Source of the DNA: Bacillus sp. AFS041924 | Lineage (GTDB): Bacteria; Bacillota; Bacilli; Bacillales; Bacillaceae_G | Assembly (NCBI RefSeq): GCF_002577195.1 | Contig: NZ_NULG01000116.1 | Coordinates: 1-64,000, forward strand | Reading direction: 5' to 3' | Length of the DNA: 64,000 bases | Part shown: one piece after another, positions 53,549 to 62,683 of the stretch | Layout of the letters: each line of letters opens with the position of its first letter | Numbering within the stretch: the stretch's first letter is position 1 | The notes under the pieces: generated by a model | The model's database searches: none | The model's input: only the letters and a program-made list of their open reading frames with translations | Told to the model about the DNA's origin: nothing | Program-made: the position numbers and the translations under genes

Positions 53549-54652
53549 ATGACGAATCATTTCATACTGCAGAATGTAAAAATGCTAAATGGAAGTTCTG
53601 TAGATATCGTAGTGGAAAATAAAAAAATTATGGATATTGTAGCTGCTGGAACTTGTAATGGTGAAAAAATAGTAGATTACAAGAACAAGGTATTTGTTTC
53701 CAGCGGTTGGATTGATATGCATGTCCATGCATTTGCTGATTTTGAGCCATATGGAGATGATGTGGACGAGATTGGCTATAAAACAGGGGTAACAACAATT
53801 GTTGATGCTGGCAGCACCGGTGCTGATCATATGTCAAAATTGGTGAATAGCTGTAAAAAGTCAAAAACAAATGTATTCGCTTTTTTAAATATTTCGCGAA
53901 TTGGTTTAAAACGAATTGACGAGTTATCTGATTTATCTTGGTTAGATGAAGATGAACTTAAAAAGACAATTATTGAACATAAAGATTTTATCGTCGGACT
54001 GAAGGCAAGGATCAGCAAAAGTGTAGTAGGTTCAAATGGAGTTGAACCATTAAAATTAGCTCGGAAGTTCTCGAATGAAACGGATTTACCGCTCATGGTT
54101 CATATCGGTTCAGGTCCACCGGATATTAATGATGTTCTAGACTTACTAGAAAATAAGGATATTATTACGCACTACTTAAATGGAAAGGCTAATAATTTGT
54201 TTGATGAAAATGGTAAACCTCTACCTAAGTTTTTGGAGGCAATCAAACGAGGTGTTCATTTAGATGTTGGGCACGGGAATGCAAGTTTTTCCTTTAAAAC
54301 AGCGTTACAAGCTAAAGAGCAGGGTATTAAATTCGATACGATTAGTACAGATATTTATCGGAAAAATCGATTAAATGGACCAGTTTACAGTATGTCACAT
54401 GTCTTATCGAAATTTTTATACCTAGGTTATTCACTAGAAGAGATTATTGATGCGGTTACAGTTAATGCTGCAAAGTGGCTAAATAAACCAGAGCTTGGAA
54501 GAATTTCAGTAGGAGATCTTGCAAACCTTACACTATTTACTGTTGAGGATGGAGTAACATCATTACTAGATTCTGAAGGAGAAGAGCGTAAAGCTGAACA
54601 AAAAATCGTAGTAAAAGGAGTGGTTATTAATGGAGAACACGTTGAATGCTAA
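53549..54652 (+). CDS. Amidohydrolase/deacetylase (dihydroorotase-like metal enzyme)
   Basis: A 367-residue TIM-barrel amidohydrolase: WIDMHVHAF (metal-binding HxH) near residue 56, a Lys/His-bearing middle (GLKARISKS near 152, LMVHIG near 184), HYLNGKANN near 207, DVGHGNASFSFK near 239 and the Asp in STDIYRK near 267. It resembles the EF_0837-type family often placed beside DgaE-like lyases. Likely role: removing an N-acyl group from an amino-sugar acid or similar. ATG at 53549 is chosen because AAAGGATGAGGG spans the upstream ATG. First gene of the operon; it overlaps the next by 23 nt. Confidence 0.82.
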   Translation: MTNHFILQNVKMLNGSSVDIVVENKKIMDIVAAGTCNGEKIVDYKNKVFVSSGWIDMHVHAFADFEPYGDDVDEIGYKTGVTTIVDAGSTGADHMSKLVNSCKKSKTNVFAFLNISRIGLKRIDELSDLSWLDEDELKKTIIEHKDFIVGLKARISKSVVGSNGVEPLKLARKFSNETDLPLMVHIGSGPPDINDVLDLLENKDIITHYLNGKANNLFDENGKPLPKFLEAIKRGVHLDVGHGNASFSFKTALQAKEQGIKFDTISTDIYRKNRLNGPVYSMSHVLSKFLYLGYSLEEIIDAVTVNAAKWLNKPELGRISVGDLANLTLFTVEDGVTSLLDSEGEERKAEQKIVVKGVVINGEHVEC

Positions 54653-55739
54653 ATATGGTTTGAAAAGGGTTATAAATGCAAGTGGTAGGATGAGTATTTT
54701 AGGTGTTTCCGCTCCTACGGACACTGTCATGGAAGCTATGAAAATTGGTGGACAAAATTACGTTGAAATTTCAGATTTAGTTGATAAAGCTGGAAATCAT
54801 ATTGCAGGTCTACTTCGCTCAGAGGCAGCAGTAGTTGTTAACTCGGCTTCAAGTGGGATTGCTCTTTCAGTCGCAGCAATTGTTACTGAAGGAAACAGAC
54901 GTAAAAGCGAAAGATTACACCAAGAATCAATTCAAAAAAATGAAATCGTAATGTTAAAAGGACATAACGTACAGTATGGTGCTCCAGTAGAGACGATGGT
55001 TTTCCTTGGTGGAGGTAAATTAGTAGAAGTAGGATATGCAAATGAAGGGAAAGTAGAGCACATTGCAGATGCTATAAATGAAAATACAGCTGCAATTTTA
55101 TATGTGAAATCTCATCATGCTGTTCAAAAAAATATGATTTCTGTTGAAGAGGCATGGGAAGTAGCTCAAGCAAATAATGTTCCATTAATTGTAGATGCAG
55201 CCGCTGAAGAGGATTTACAAAAATATGTTAAAGTTTCCGATTTAGCAATATATAGTGGTTCGAAAGCAATTGAAGGACCTACATCAGGTATTGTTGCAGG
55301 TAAACAAAAATATATCGAATGGTTAAAAGTTCAATTACATTGTATCGGGAGAAGTATGAAGGTCGGAAAAGAAACGACTTTTGGACTATTACAGGCTTTG
55401 GATGAGTATTTTGTCAAAACAGACAATAGTGAAAACGAAAAAGCTAGTTTACAAGTTTTAAAATCATTAGAATCAATTGATGGAGTTAAAGTAGTGATTG
55501 TACAAGATGAAGCTGGTCGCGCAATTTTTAGAGCCCGAATTCATATCGATCCTGTCTTAACGAAAACTACAGCGAAAGAAGTCAATGATAAGCTTAAGAA
55601 TGGAAATATAGCGATTTACACACGTGATTATGGAGTTCGTCAAGGGTTTTTCGATATTGATCCACGCCCATTACAATCAGATGATATTTATGTAATCGAA
55701 GCAAGGTTAAGAGCAATTTTAGGAGGAAGAGAACAATGA
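54630..55739 (+). CDS. DgaE-like PLP-dependent ammonia lyase
   Basis: A 369-residue PLP enzyme of the SelA/DgaE group: RVINASGRMSILGVSAPTD near the start, VVNSASSGIALSVAA near 68, LIVDAAAEEDLQKY near 188 and the PLP lysine in YSGSKAIEGPTSG near 212. DgaE converts D-glucosaminate-6-phosphate to 2-keto-3-deoxygluconate-6-phosphate with ammonia release. Here the operon lacks a sugar PTS but has a KDG kinase, so the substrate may be the unphosphorylated acid. Overlaps its neighbours on both sides. Confidence 0.82.
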   Translation: MENTLNAKYGLKRVINASGRMSILGVSAPTDTVMEAMKIGGQNYVEISDLVDKAGNHIAGLLRSEAAVVVNSASSGIALSVAAIVTEGNRRKSERLHQESIQKNEIVMLKGHNVQYGAPVETMVFLGGGKLVEVGYANEGKVEHIADAINENTAAILYVKSHHAVQKNMISVEEAWEVAQANNVPLIVDAAAEEDLQKYVKVSDLAIYSGSKAIEGPTSGIVAGKQKYIEWLKVQLHCIGRSMKVGKETTFGLLQALDEYFVKTDNSENEKASLQVLKSLESIDGVKVVIVQDEAGRAIFRARIHIDPVLTKTTAKEVNDKLKNGNIAIYTRDYGVRQGFFDIDPRPLQSDDIYVIEARLRAILGGREQ

Positions 55740-56488
55740 CAAATATTGAAAAACGTTTTTATAACAACCGAGTAGCATTAAATGTATTAGCAAATAGTAT
55801 TGAAAATGCAGTTGAAGTTTTCGAAGCTGCAGAAGGTCATGTATTAGTTGGGGTTCTTTCAAAGGATTATCCAACTGTAGAGGCTGCTGTTACAGCAATG
55901 AAGGAATACGGTGCTGCAATCGATGAGGCTGTATCGATTGGTCTAGGTGCAGGTGATAACAGACAAGCTGCAGTTGTAGCTGAAATTGCAAAATACTACC
56001 CAGGTAGCCATATCAACCAAGTATTTCCAGCGGTTGGTGCAACACGCGCTAATTTAGGAGAGAAAGATAGCTGGATAAATTCCCTAGTATCACCGACTGG
56101 AAAAGTTGGTTACGTAAATATTTCTACTGGTCCTGTAAGTGCTGCAAGCGAAACAGCAATTGTTCCAATCAAATCTGCCATTGCATTAATTCGTGACATG
56201 GGAGGAAATGCAATAAAATACTTCCCGATGAAAGGGTTAAAGCATGTGGACGAGTACCGTGCTGTAGCTAAAGCTTGTGGTGAAGAAGGGTTTGCGCTTG
56301 AGCCTACAGGTGGCATTGATTTAGAGAATTTTGAAGAAATTTTAGAAATTGCTTTGGAAGAAAAAGTATCTAAAATTATTCCACACGTCTATTCATCAAT
56401 TATTAATGCAGAAACTGGAAAAACTAATCCTGAGGATGTAAGAAAATTATTAGCAATGACTAAAAATCTGGTTGAAAAATATGCGTAA
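55736..56488 (+). CDS. KDGP aldolase (DgaF-like)
   Basis: A 250-residue TIM-barrel aldolase of the DgaF family: NRVALNVLANSIENAVEVFE start, SIGLGAGDNRQAAVVAEIA near 62, VFPAVGATRANLG near 94, IKYFPMKGLKH (probable Schiff-base Lys region, near 163) and EPTGGIDLENFEEIL near 188. It cleaves 2-keto-3-deoxy-6-phosphogluconate to pyruvate and glyceraldehyde-3-phosphate. ATGA overlap with the upstream lyase; AGGAGGAAG upstream. Confidence 0.85.
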   Translation: MTNIEKRFYNNRVALNVLANSIENAVEVFEAAEGHVLVGVLSKDYPTVEAAVTAMKEYGAAIDEAVSIGLGAGDNRQAAVVAEIAKYYPGSHINQVFPAVGATRANLGEKDSWINSLVSPTGKVGYVNISTGPVSAASETAIVPIKSAIALIRDMGGNAIKYFPMKGLKHVDEYRAVAKACGEEGFALEPTGGIDLENFEEILEIALEEKVSKIIPHVYSSIINAETGKTNPEDVRKLLAMTKNLVEKYA

Positions 56489-57494
56489 ACAGATTGTTGC
56501 TTTCGGAGAAGTAATGATGCGATTGCAGGTGCCAGGGTATGAACTACTGGCACAGGCAAACACATTACAATATTCTTTCTCAGGAACAGGTGTAAATGTA
56601 GCTTCGGCGATGACTAAGTTAGGTCATGATGGCTTACTAGTAACAAAATTGCCTGACAATCCATTAGGAGATGCGGCGATTGCCTTCTTACAACGATTAG
56701 GAATAAACCGAAATTATATTACTAGAGGCGGAAAATATCTTGGACTGTACTTCTTAGAAAATGGTTTTGGACAACGCTCAAGTCGTGTGACCTATACAAA
56801 TCGGTTAGAAAGTAGCTTTAATACAGCGTCACAAACCGATTATGATCTTGATCAAATTGCCAATCAAGCAGATGTTATCCATTTTTGCGGAATTACATTA
56901 GCAATGACAGATGATGTCAGAAAAACTATGAAATTTCTTGCGAAAAAAGTAAAAGAAACAGGTGGATTAGTTTGTTTTGATTGTAATTACCGACCTTCCT
57001 TATGGGGAGGAGGATACAGTAAAGCTAAACCTCATTATGAAGATATGCTCGCATTAGCTGATATTGTCATGATGAATGAAAAAGATGCGATGTATGTTCT
57101 AGGGATGGAGACGGAGGAAACTTCTAGAGAATCTCAGCTAAAAGATCTTATTCCTAAAGTTGCCAAAAGATTTGACATCCAAACTATAGCCGGAACGCAT
57201 CGAGCAATTAACAGTGACAATACTCATTCATTAAAGGGATATATTTACACGAATGAGGAGTTTTATTTCTCTGAAAATATTTCGTTTTCCGTATACGATC
57301 GAATAGGTGCTGGAGATGCTTATACAAGTGGTATTCTACACGGTGTATTGGCTGAGTTTTCACCTAAAGAAACCGTTAGCTTTGCTCAAGCAGCAGGAAT
57401 GTTAGCGTGTACAATCGTAGGGGATACACCAATGTCAACAGAAGATGAGATTTTATCGGCAATGGCTGGTACACTTGATGATATTAAGCGTTAA
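56481..57494 (+). CDS. kdgK: PfkB-family 2-keto-3-deoxygluconate kinase
   Basis: A 337-residue ribokinase-type sugar kinase: FGEVMMRLQVPG start, YSFSGTGVNVASAMTKLG near 32 (substrate-binding), CFDCNYRPSLW near 168 and the PfkB C-terminal signature DRIGAGDAYTSGILHG near 273 with the catalytic Asp. It phosphorylates KDG to KDPG for the upstream aldolase. The ATG at 56481 lies inside the aldolase gene's last codons (8-nt overlap). The substrate is inferred from the neighbours. Confidence 0.85.
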   Translation: MRKQIVAFGEVMMRLQVPGYELLAQANTLQYSFSGTGVNVASAMTKLGHDGLLVTKLPDNPLGDAAIAFLQRLGINRNYITRGGKYLGLYFLENGFGQRSSRVTYTNRLESSFNTASQTDYDLDQIANQADVIHFCGITLAMTDDVRKTMKFLAKKVKETGGLVCFDCNYRPSLWGGGYSKAKPHYEDMLALADIVMMNEKDAMYVLGMETEETSRESQLKDLIPKVAKRFDIQTIAGTHRAINSDNTHSLKGYIYTNEEFYFSENISFSVYDRIGAGDAYTSGILHGVLAEFSPKETVSFAQAAGMLACTIVGDTPMSTEDEILSAMAGTLDDIKR

Positions 57495-57506
57495 AAAAGG
57501 AGAGGT

Positions 57507-58235
57507 ATGGGAATGAATGTGAATCGTAAAAAAGGACCGTTATACTTACAAATTAAAGAAATGATAAAGGATCGAATTTTACATGGAGTTTATCCAATTC
57601 ACGAAAACATTCCCTCTGAACCTCAATTAGAAGAAGAGTTTAGTGTAAGTAAAATTACGATTAGAAATGCCATTAAAGAACTTGTGCAAGAAGGATATTT
57701 AGAAAAGAAAAGTGGAAAAGGAACGAAGGTTATTGCAAATGTTACGAGTGCAAAACTTTCAAAAGGGAAACGTTTTACAGAAATATTGGTAGAAGAAGGG
57801 CACCATATTACTAAAAAAGTGCTGAGTATAAAAAAGCCTGAAATGGAGACAGACTTTACACCTTATGCATTATTTGGTGATAAATATGTACAAATTGAAC
57901 GAATTTATTTACTGGATAATGAACCTTATATTCACTTTACACACTATATATCATTAGAAATAACTGAAGAAGAAATAGAAGAAATTCAGATCAGTTCGTT
58001 ATATCGTTTTTTAGAAGAAAATAATATCCGACTTGAATCTTTCCGAGATGAGTTTGCGGTAGCAGTTGCTCCAAATCATGTTTGTGAAATATTAAATTTA
58101 GAAAAAGGCACAACTACACTAAAACGAATTCGTCGTTCTAGTGATGAAGATGGAAATGTATTAGAGTATAGCGAAGGTTTTTATAATACTGCTAAACAAA
58201 ATTACATTGTAACTTACAATGATACAACACAGTAA
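57507..58235 (+). CDS. GntR/HutC-family regulator with UTRA domain
   Basis: A 242-residue regulator: winged-helix domain (PLYLQIKEMIKDRILHGVY, IPSEPQLEEEFSVSKITIRN, KKSGKGTKV) in residues 9-76, then a UTRA effector domain (about 90-235, with YVQIERIYLLDNEPYIHFTH). It probably represses the operon and responds to a sugar-acid intermediate. AAAGGAGAGGT precedes the ATG. It lies inside the operon between the kinase and permease genes. Likely target: the inverted repeat at 53497-53530. Confidence 0.9.
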   Translation: MGMNVNRKKGPLYLQIKEMIKDRILHGVYPIHENIPSEPQLEEEFSVSKITIRNAIKELVQEGYLEKKSGKGTKVIANVTSAKLSKGKRFTEILVEEGHHITKKVLSIKKPEMETDFTPYALFGDKYVQIERIYLLDNEPYIHFTHYISLEITEEEIEEIQISSLYRFLEENNIRLESFRDEFAVAVAPNHVCEILNLEKGTTTLKRIRRSSDEDGNVLEYSEGFYNTAKQNYIVTYNDTTQ

Positions 58236-58255
58236 TTTATCTTCTTTGTACAAAA

Positions 58256-58269
58256 TGTAAGCGATTACT
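58256..58269 (+). promoter_or_regulatory. cre-like CcpA site before the permease gene
   Basis: TGTAAGCGATTACT matches TGWAANCGNTNWCA at 13 of 14 positions and lies 18 bp before the permease start, suggesting catabolite repression of uptake. Confidence 0.6.
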
Positions 58270-58287
58270 AAGGGAGAGTGTGAAATA

Positions 58288-59613
58288 ATGGATTTATATT
58301 TGATTGGAATCACATTAGTAGCGATCGTTATCGTTATTTTAGGTGTATCGTGGTGGAAATGGCATGCATTTATTAGTTTATCAGTAGCAGGTCTTTTTCT
58401 AGCTGTCTTTTCTGGCGTTTCAATGGATAAAATTGTAATTGCTTATGAAACAGGAGTTGGAGCCGTTCTCGGACATCTTGTTGGGATTTTAGCATTAGGT
58501 ACAATTTTAGGGAAAATGATGTCTGATTCTGGAGCTGGTATGCAAGTTGCTGATTTCTTTATCAAAAAATTTGGCGTGAAAAACCTACCATGGGCAATGT
58601 TGCTTTCAGGATTTATTATTGGAATTCCAGTGTTTTTTGAGGTAGGTCTAGTAATCTTACTACCTCTTGTTATATCAATTCGTAAATCTACTAATTCAAA
58701 TATATTATTAATTGGTATTCCAGTACTTGCCGGTTTATCAATTGTACATGGTTTAGTTCCGCCACATCCTGGTGCAATGACAGCGATTGGTATTTATAAC
58801 GCAGACTTAGGACGAGTCCTACTTTATTCATTAATCATTGCTTTTCCAACTGCAGTCATTGCAGGACCGATTTTCTCAAAGTGGATTCACAAACGCGTAA
58901 CACCTGTTGGTGAACCAGAATTAATAAGAGTTGAAACAAAATCAAATGCTTTACCAAGTACAGGCGTATCATTTTTCATCATTTTACTTCCTGTTTTACT
59001 AATGATATTAACGGTTATTACACCATATCTATCTTTACCAAGTGCGATTGCTAAATTCCTAATTTTAATTGGTAGCCCTGTAATTGCTCTATTAATCTCT
59101 TGTTTTGCAGCGTACTATTTATTAGGGTACCGTCAAGGAATGGACAAAACTTTAATCAAAAAATTAACCGATGAATGTTTAACACCTTTAGCATCAATTA
59201 TTCTAATCATTGGTGCTGGTGGAGCATTTAAGCAAATTCTAATTGAAAGCGGCGTAGGTACTGCCATTGCAACAATGGCTGAGCAAATGTCATTATCACC
59301 AATCGTCCTTGCATTTTTAGTAGCAGGGTTAATAAGAATTGCTACTGGTTCAGCGACAGTTGCGTTAACTACTGCAGCAGGAATTGTCTCACCAGTAGTG
59401 GCAAATATGACAGGCGTTAACTTAGAATTACTAGTAATTGCGACAGGAGCAGGTTCATTAATGTTCTCACACGTAAATGACGCAGGTTTCTGGTTAGTAA
59501 AAGAATACTTAGGTTTAACTGTAAAAGAAACATTCAAAACATGGACAGTGATGGAAACGCTTCTTTCGTTTGTAGCGTTCGGACTAACATTAGTTTTAGA
59601 TATCTTTATTTAA
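58288..59613 (+). CDS. GntP-family gluconate/sugar-acid:H+ symporter
   Basis: A 441-residue permease with about 12-14 helices and the family segments GVGAVLGHLVGILALGTILG near 53, GIPVFFEVGLVILLPLV near 111, HGLVPPHPGAMTAIG near 153 and the C-terminal ATGAGSLMFSHVNDAGFWLVK near 390. It imports gluconate or related acids; here an amino-sugar acid, possibly N-acylated, is likely from the enzymes. GGGAGAG precedes the ATG. Confidence 0.9.
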   Translation: MDLYLIGITLVAIVIVILGVSWWKWHAFISLSVAGLFLAVFSGVSMDKIVIAYETGVGAVLGHLVGILALGTILGKMMSDSGAGMQVADFFIKKFGVKNLPWAMLLSGFIIGIPVFFEVGLVILLPLVISIRKSTNSNILLIGIPVLAGLSIVHGLVPPHPGAMTAIGIYNADLGRVLLYSLIIAFPTAVIAGPIFSKWIHKRVTPVGEPELIRVETKSNALPSTGVSFFIILLPVLLMILTVITPYLSLPSAIAKFLILIGSPVIALLISCFAAYYLLGYRQGMDKTLIKKLTDECLTPLASIILIIGAGGAFKQILIESGVGTAIATMAEQMSLSPIVLAFLVAGLIRIATGSATVALTTAAGIVSPVVANMTGVNLELLVIATGAGSLMFSHVNDAGFWLVKEYLGLTVKETFKTWTVMETLLSFVAFGLTLVLDIFI

Positions 59614-59620
59614 TGAAAGG

Positions 59621-59649
59621 GGAAGTCTCGTTGTGGGACTTCCTTTTTT
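59621..59649 (+). terminator. Terminator of the amino-sugar-acid operon
   Basis: GGAAGTC (59621-59627) pairs with GACTTCC (59637-59643), followed by six T. Confidence 0.82.
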
Positions 59650-59702
59650 CGTCGCAGAATTAAAAGTATACGAACACAATATGTACATTAATCATAGTGT
59701 TG

Positions 59703-59895
59703 TGAACTTTGTTCATAAAGTATGGGAGTTTGTTCATAAAGCACTGGGAATTGTTCATAAAGCACGGGAATATGTTCATAAACCACGGGAGTTCGTTCAT
59801 AAAGCTTGGGAGATCGGTCATAAAGCACAGGAGATTGTTCATAAACACGGAAATTTGTTCATAAAGCAGAGAACTTTGATCATAAAGTACAGGAT
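59703..59895. repeat. 21-bp tandem repeat array (TTTGTTCATAAAG type)
   Basis: About nine units at 20-22-bp spacing, each with GTTCATAAAGCA-type core followed by a variable GGGAG segment. Because 21 is a multiple of three, the array is open in several frames (for example an ORF of repeated FVHKAWE-like heptads), but there is no ribosome-binding site and no codon bias, so I do not call a gene. Confidence 0.88.
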
Positions 59896-59908
59896 TTTGT
59901 TAAAAACG

Positions 59909-59940
59909 AAAACTCACTACAAAGATAACTAGTGAGTTTT
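59909..59940. terminator. Hairpin between the repeat array and the dioxygenase gene
   Basis: AAAACTCACTA pairs perfectly with TAGTGAGTTTT. It probably ends the minus-strand dioxygenase transcript. Confidence 0.75.
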
Positions 59941-59971
59941 CTAATTGATCATATTGAGTTGTTATCTATTC

Positions 59972-60949
59972 TTATAAATTATTATCTAAGTCTAAAGGAC
60001 GTAAGCTTGCTTCGATTTCAGCTCGTTTAGGTTCTAGAAATGGAGGCAATGCTAGACGTTCTCCTAAAGTATCAACATGCTCATCGACATCAAATCCTGG
60101 TGTATCAGTGGATAATTCGAATAAAATATGATTTGGTTCTCTAAAATAGAGTGCTTTAAAATAGTAGCGTTCTACTTTCCCTGAATTAGTAATGCCAAGG
60201 GAGTTAATTTTGTCGGCCCATTGATTATATTCATCAATAGTCGGTACTCGAAAAGCGACATGATGTACACTACCTCTACCAGGTCTAGCTCTTGGTAAGT
60301 CTGGTCTTACTTCTATGTGAACTTCTGCACCAGAACCACCTAATCCAGTTTCATAAACTTCTATATTTGCAAAATCTCCTTCCGTCGAAGGATATGTTCC
60401 TTTCAGTCTAAATCCTAAAACTTCTGTTAAAGTTTTGCTCGTTAATAACGAATCTTTTACTGTTAAAGTTACTGGACCTAAGCCAAGAATTCCATGTTCA
60501 GTTGGGATATCTGATTGATTCCAAGGAGTACCTGGAGCAACTCCATTTTCACTATTATCAGCGACTAAAATTAATCTTGTCCCTTCAAAATCTTGAAATG
60601 CAAGTGTATCTCGATTTGCTCTTTTAATAATTTCATCATGTGAGATGTTAAGTTTTATAAAGCGATCCTTCCAATATTGTAATGAATCAGTCGAAGCTAC
60701 TCTTAATGAAGTTGAAGAGATCATAGAGTGACCAGGATATGTATGTCCTAGATTAGGGATATCAAAAAAGGTTATTTCAGTACCAGGATTTGCTTTTGCA
60801 TCACCATAAAATAAATGGTAACTAGAAGTATTATCTTGATTTACAGTTTTTTTAACAAGTCTCATCCCTAATACCTTTGTGTAAAACTCGTAATTTTTTT
60901 CAGGCATTGTAGTAAGTAGTGAAACATGATGAATTCCCAATAATTCCAC
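59972..60949 (-). CDS. Ring-cleaving dioxygenase, VOC family (MhqO-like)
   Basis: A 325-residue extradiol-type dioxygenase with two VOC halves: LGIHHVSLLTTMPEKNYEFY at the start (metal His), and VHHVAFRVPTIDEYNQWADK near 220 (second metal His), with FREPNHILFELSTD (Glu ligand) near 273. Resembles MhqO/MhqA proteins that open hydroquinone-type rings and respond to quinone stress. GTG at 60949 has AGGAAG 8 nt upstream; GTG at 60958 is an alternative. Confidence 0.88.
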   Translation of the reverse strand: MELLGIHHVSLLTTMPEKNYEFYTKVLGMRLVKKTVNQDNTSSYHLFYGDAKANPGTEITFFDIPNLGHTYPGHSMISSTSLRVASTDSLQYWKDRFIKLNISHDEIIKRANRDTLAFQDFEGTRLILVADNSENGVAPGTPWNQSDIPTEHGILGLGPVTLTVKDSLLTSKTLTEVLGFRLKGTYPSTEGDFANIEVYETGLGGSGAEVHIEVRPDLPRARPGRGSVHHVAFRVPTIDEYNQWADKINSLGITNSGKVERYYFKALYFREPNHILFELSTDTPGFDVDEHVDTLGERLALPPFLEPKRAEIEASLRPLDLDNNL

Positions 60950-61090
60950 TTTAATCACTTCCTTTTATATAGAGCTATTAATATTTATGAACATTTGTAA
61001 TTGGGTAGAGATTGAAATAGCGATTTATGTTAAACTGTTATCTAATAATTATAATATTCCAATAAATAAAATAGAAAGGGGAATATTGAT

Positions 61091-61981
61091 TTGTACTTAG
61101 GTTATCTTTTCATTTTAATATCTGCAACAGCGTTCGGATTAATGCCTATTTTTGCACTTTATGCTTATGATCAAAATGTAAGTGTGAATACATTATTATT
61201 TTTAAGATTTACATTTGCAACAATTATGTTTTTTAGTTACTTAGTTTTTAGTAAAAAATTAGTTGCGATTACTAAAAAACAGTTGTTATTGTTTGTCCTG
61301 CTAGGTGGGGTTCTTTATATGCTTCAATCAAGTTTTTACTTTAGTTCAGTAAAATACATACCAGCCTCGTTAGCGGCGTTAATATTATATTTATATCCAG
61401 TTTTTGTTGCAATGCTGTCATTTTTTATAAACAAGGAACAATTAACTAAAAATATAATTATATCAATTTTACTTTCGTTAGTCGGAATTGTACTTGTGTT
61501 AGGAGCTCCAGCAGAAAATATGAATCTATTTGGAATCATATTAGCATTAGCTGCAGCAATCGTTTATTCAATCTATATAATTGTTGGTGGAAGGGTCTCT
61601 ATTGAAGTGCCTCCTCTAGTAACAAGTGCATATATATCTTTATTCGCTTCAATTTCATTTTTGTTAGTCGGAGTTTCGACAAGTACGATTCACATTCATT
61701 TTAATTTGACAGGCTGGGTTTCTATTTTCGGTATTTCAATTATTTCAAGTGTAATATCGATGGGTACATTCTTTGCAGGTGTAAAACTTATTGGACCTAC
61801 AAAAGGAGCAGTATTAAGTATGGTTGAGCCTGTTGTAACAATTACATTCTCAACGATACTATTTCACGAAAATATGAGTTTTCTTCAAATCATAGGTGGT
61901 ACCGTTGTATTAGGTGGAGCACTTTTAGTTGTTTTAACTAGTGAGAAGAGAAAAATCGCCCAGAATAAAATGGATTTTTAA
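61091..61981 (+). CDS. EamA-family (DMT) transporter
   Basis: A 296-residue, ten-helix transporter with two EamA repeats (SATAFGLMPIFALYAYDQNV near 10; AIVYSIYIIVGGRVS near 157; LIGPTKGAVLSMVEPVVTI near 235). TTG start at 61091 after AAAGGGGA. Probably an exporter of a metabolite. Monocistronic. Confidence 0.88.
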   Translation: MYLGYLFILISATAFGLMPIFALYAYDQNVSVNTLLFLRFTFATIMFFSYLVFSKKLVAITKKQLLLFVLLGGVLYMLQSSFYFSSVKYIPASLAALILYLYPVFVAMLSFFINKEQLTKNIIISILLSLVGIVLVLGAPAENMNLFGIILALAAAIVYSIYIIVGGRVSIEVPPLVTSAYISLFASISFLLVGVSTSTIHIHFNLTGWVSIFGISIISSVISMGTFFAGVKLIGPTKGAVLSMVEPVVTITFSTILFHENMSFLQIIGGTVVLGGALLVVLTSEKRKIAQNKMDF

Positions 61982-62066
61982 TGGTTATATGATACTATTT
62001 AGTAAGAATATTAGTAATAATACTGGCTGCATAGCGGCCATTTTTAATTTGTAAAGGAGTTTTATA

Positions 62067-62609
62067 ATGTTTGAATTAATTTTAAAAAATGGTGAAGTAG
62101 TTAAAGTTCGTCAAGCAATGAGAGAAGACGCTAGATCAATTATTGATTTTTATAATATAGTAGGTGGAGAAACGAATTTCCTATCATTTGGAGGAAATGA
62201 ATTTAAAAGAGATGAAGTAGAATATCAAATATTTTTAGAAAATACGTTTAATGAAAAAAATTCAATCATATTATTAGTCACTATAAATGATCAAATAATA
62301 AGTATCGGTTCAATTAATTCTAGTCAAAAGGAACGAACAAAGCATGTAGGGACTTTAGGCATCGTCATTAAAAAAGAATATTGGGGACTAAGCTTAGGGA
62401 AGTTACTGATGAATTCTTTAATTAATTGGGCTAAACAAAATGATCTAACTAGAAAAATTCAACTTGTTACAAACGAAGATAATCATAAAGCCATTCAATT
62501 GTATAAAAATTTAGGATTTGAAATTGAAGGTGTAATGAAAGAAGATACTTTTATTAATGGGAAATATTGTAATACATTAATGATGGGCTTATTTCTTAGA
62601 AAATCATAA
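62067..62609 (+). CDS. GNAT N-acetyltransferase
   Basis: A 180-residue acetyltransferase: VRQAMREDARSIIDFYN near 11, acetyl-CoA loop IKKEYWGLSLGKLLMNSLI near 99 and the KAIQLYKNLGFEIEG end near 145. AAAGGAG precedes the ATG. Substrate unknown. Confidence 0.9.
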   Translation: MFELILKNGEVVKVRQAMREDARSIIDFYNIVGGETNFLSFGGNEFKRDEVEYQIFLENTFNEKNSIILLVTINDQIISIGSINSSQKERTKHVGTLGIVIKKEYWGLSLGKLLMNSLINWAKQNDLTRKIQLVTNEDNHKAIQLYKNLGFEIEGVMKEDTFINGKYCNTLMMGLFLRKS

Positions 62610-62633
62610 TGTTTGAAGTATGTAAAAGCATAG

Positions 62634-62665
62634 AAAGCCTTGTGAAGTTCCCCACAAGGCTTTTT
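62634..62665. terminator. Bidirectional terminator between convergent genes
   Basis: AAAGCCTTGTG pairs with CACAAGGCTTT around 8 nt, with T on one side and A-rich sequence on the other. Confidence 0.85.
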
Positions 62666-62683
62666 CTAAAGTAGCTATAGTTT

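Noticed and set aside
59633-59932. A 99-codon ORF of repeated VHKAWE-like heptads across the 21-bp array
   Set aside because: The frame is open only because the repeat length is a multiple of three; the opposite strand is open too, and there is no ribosome-binding site at a plausible start.
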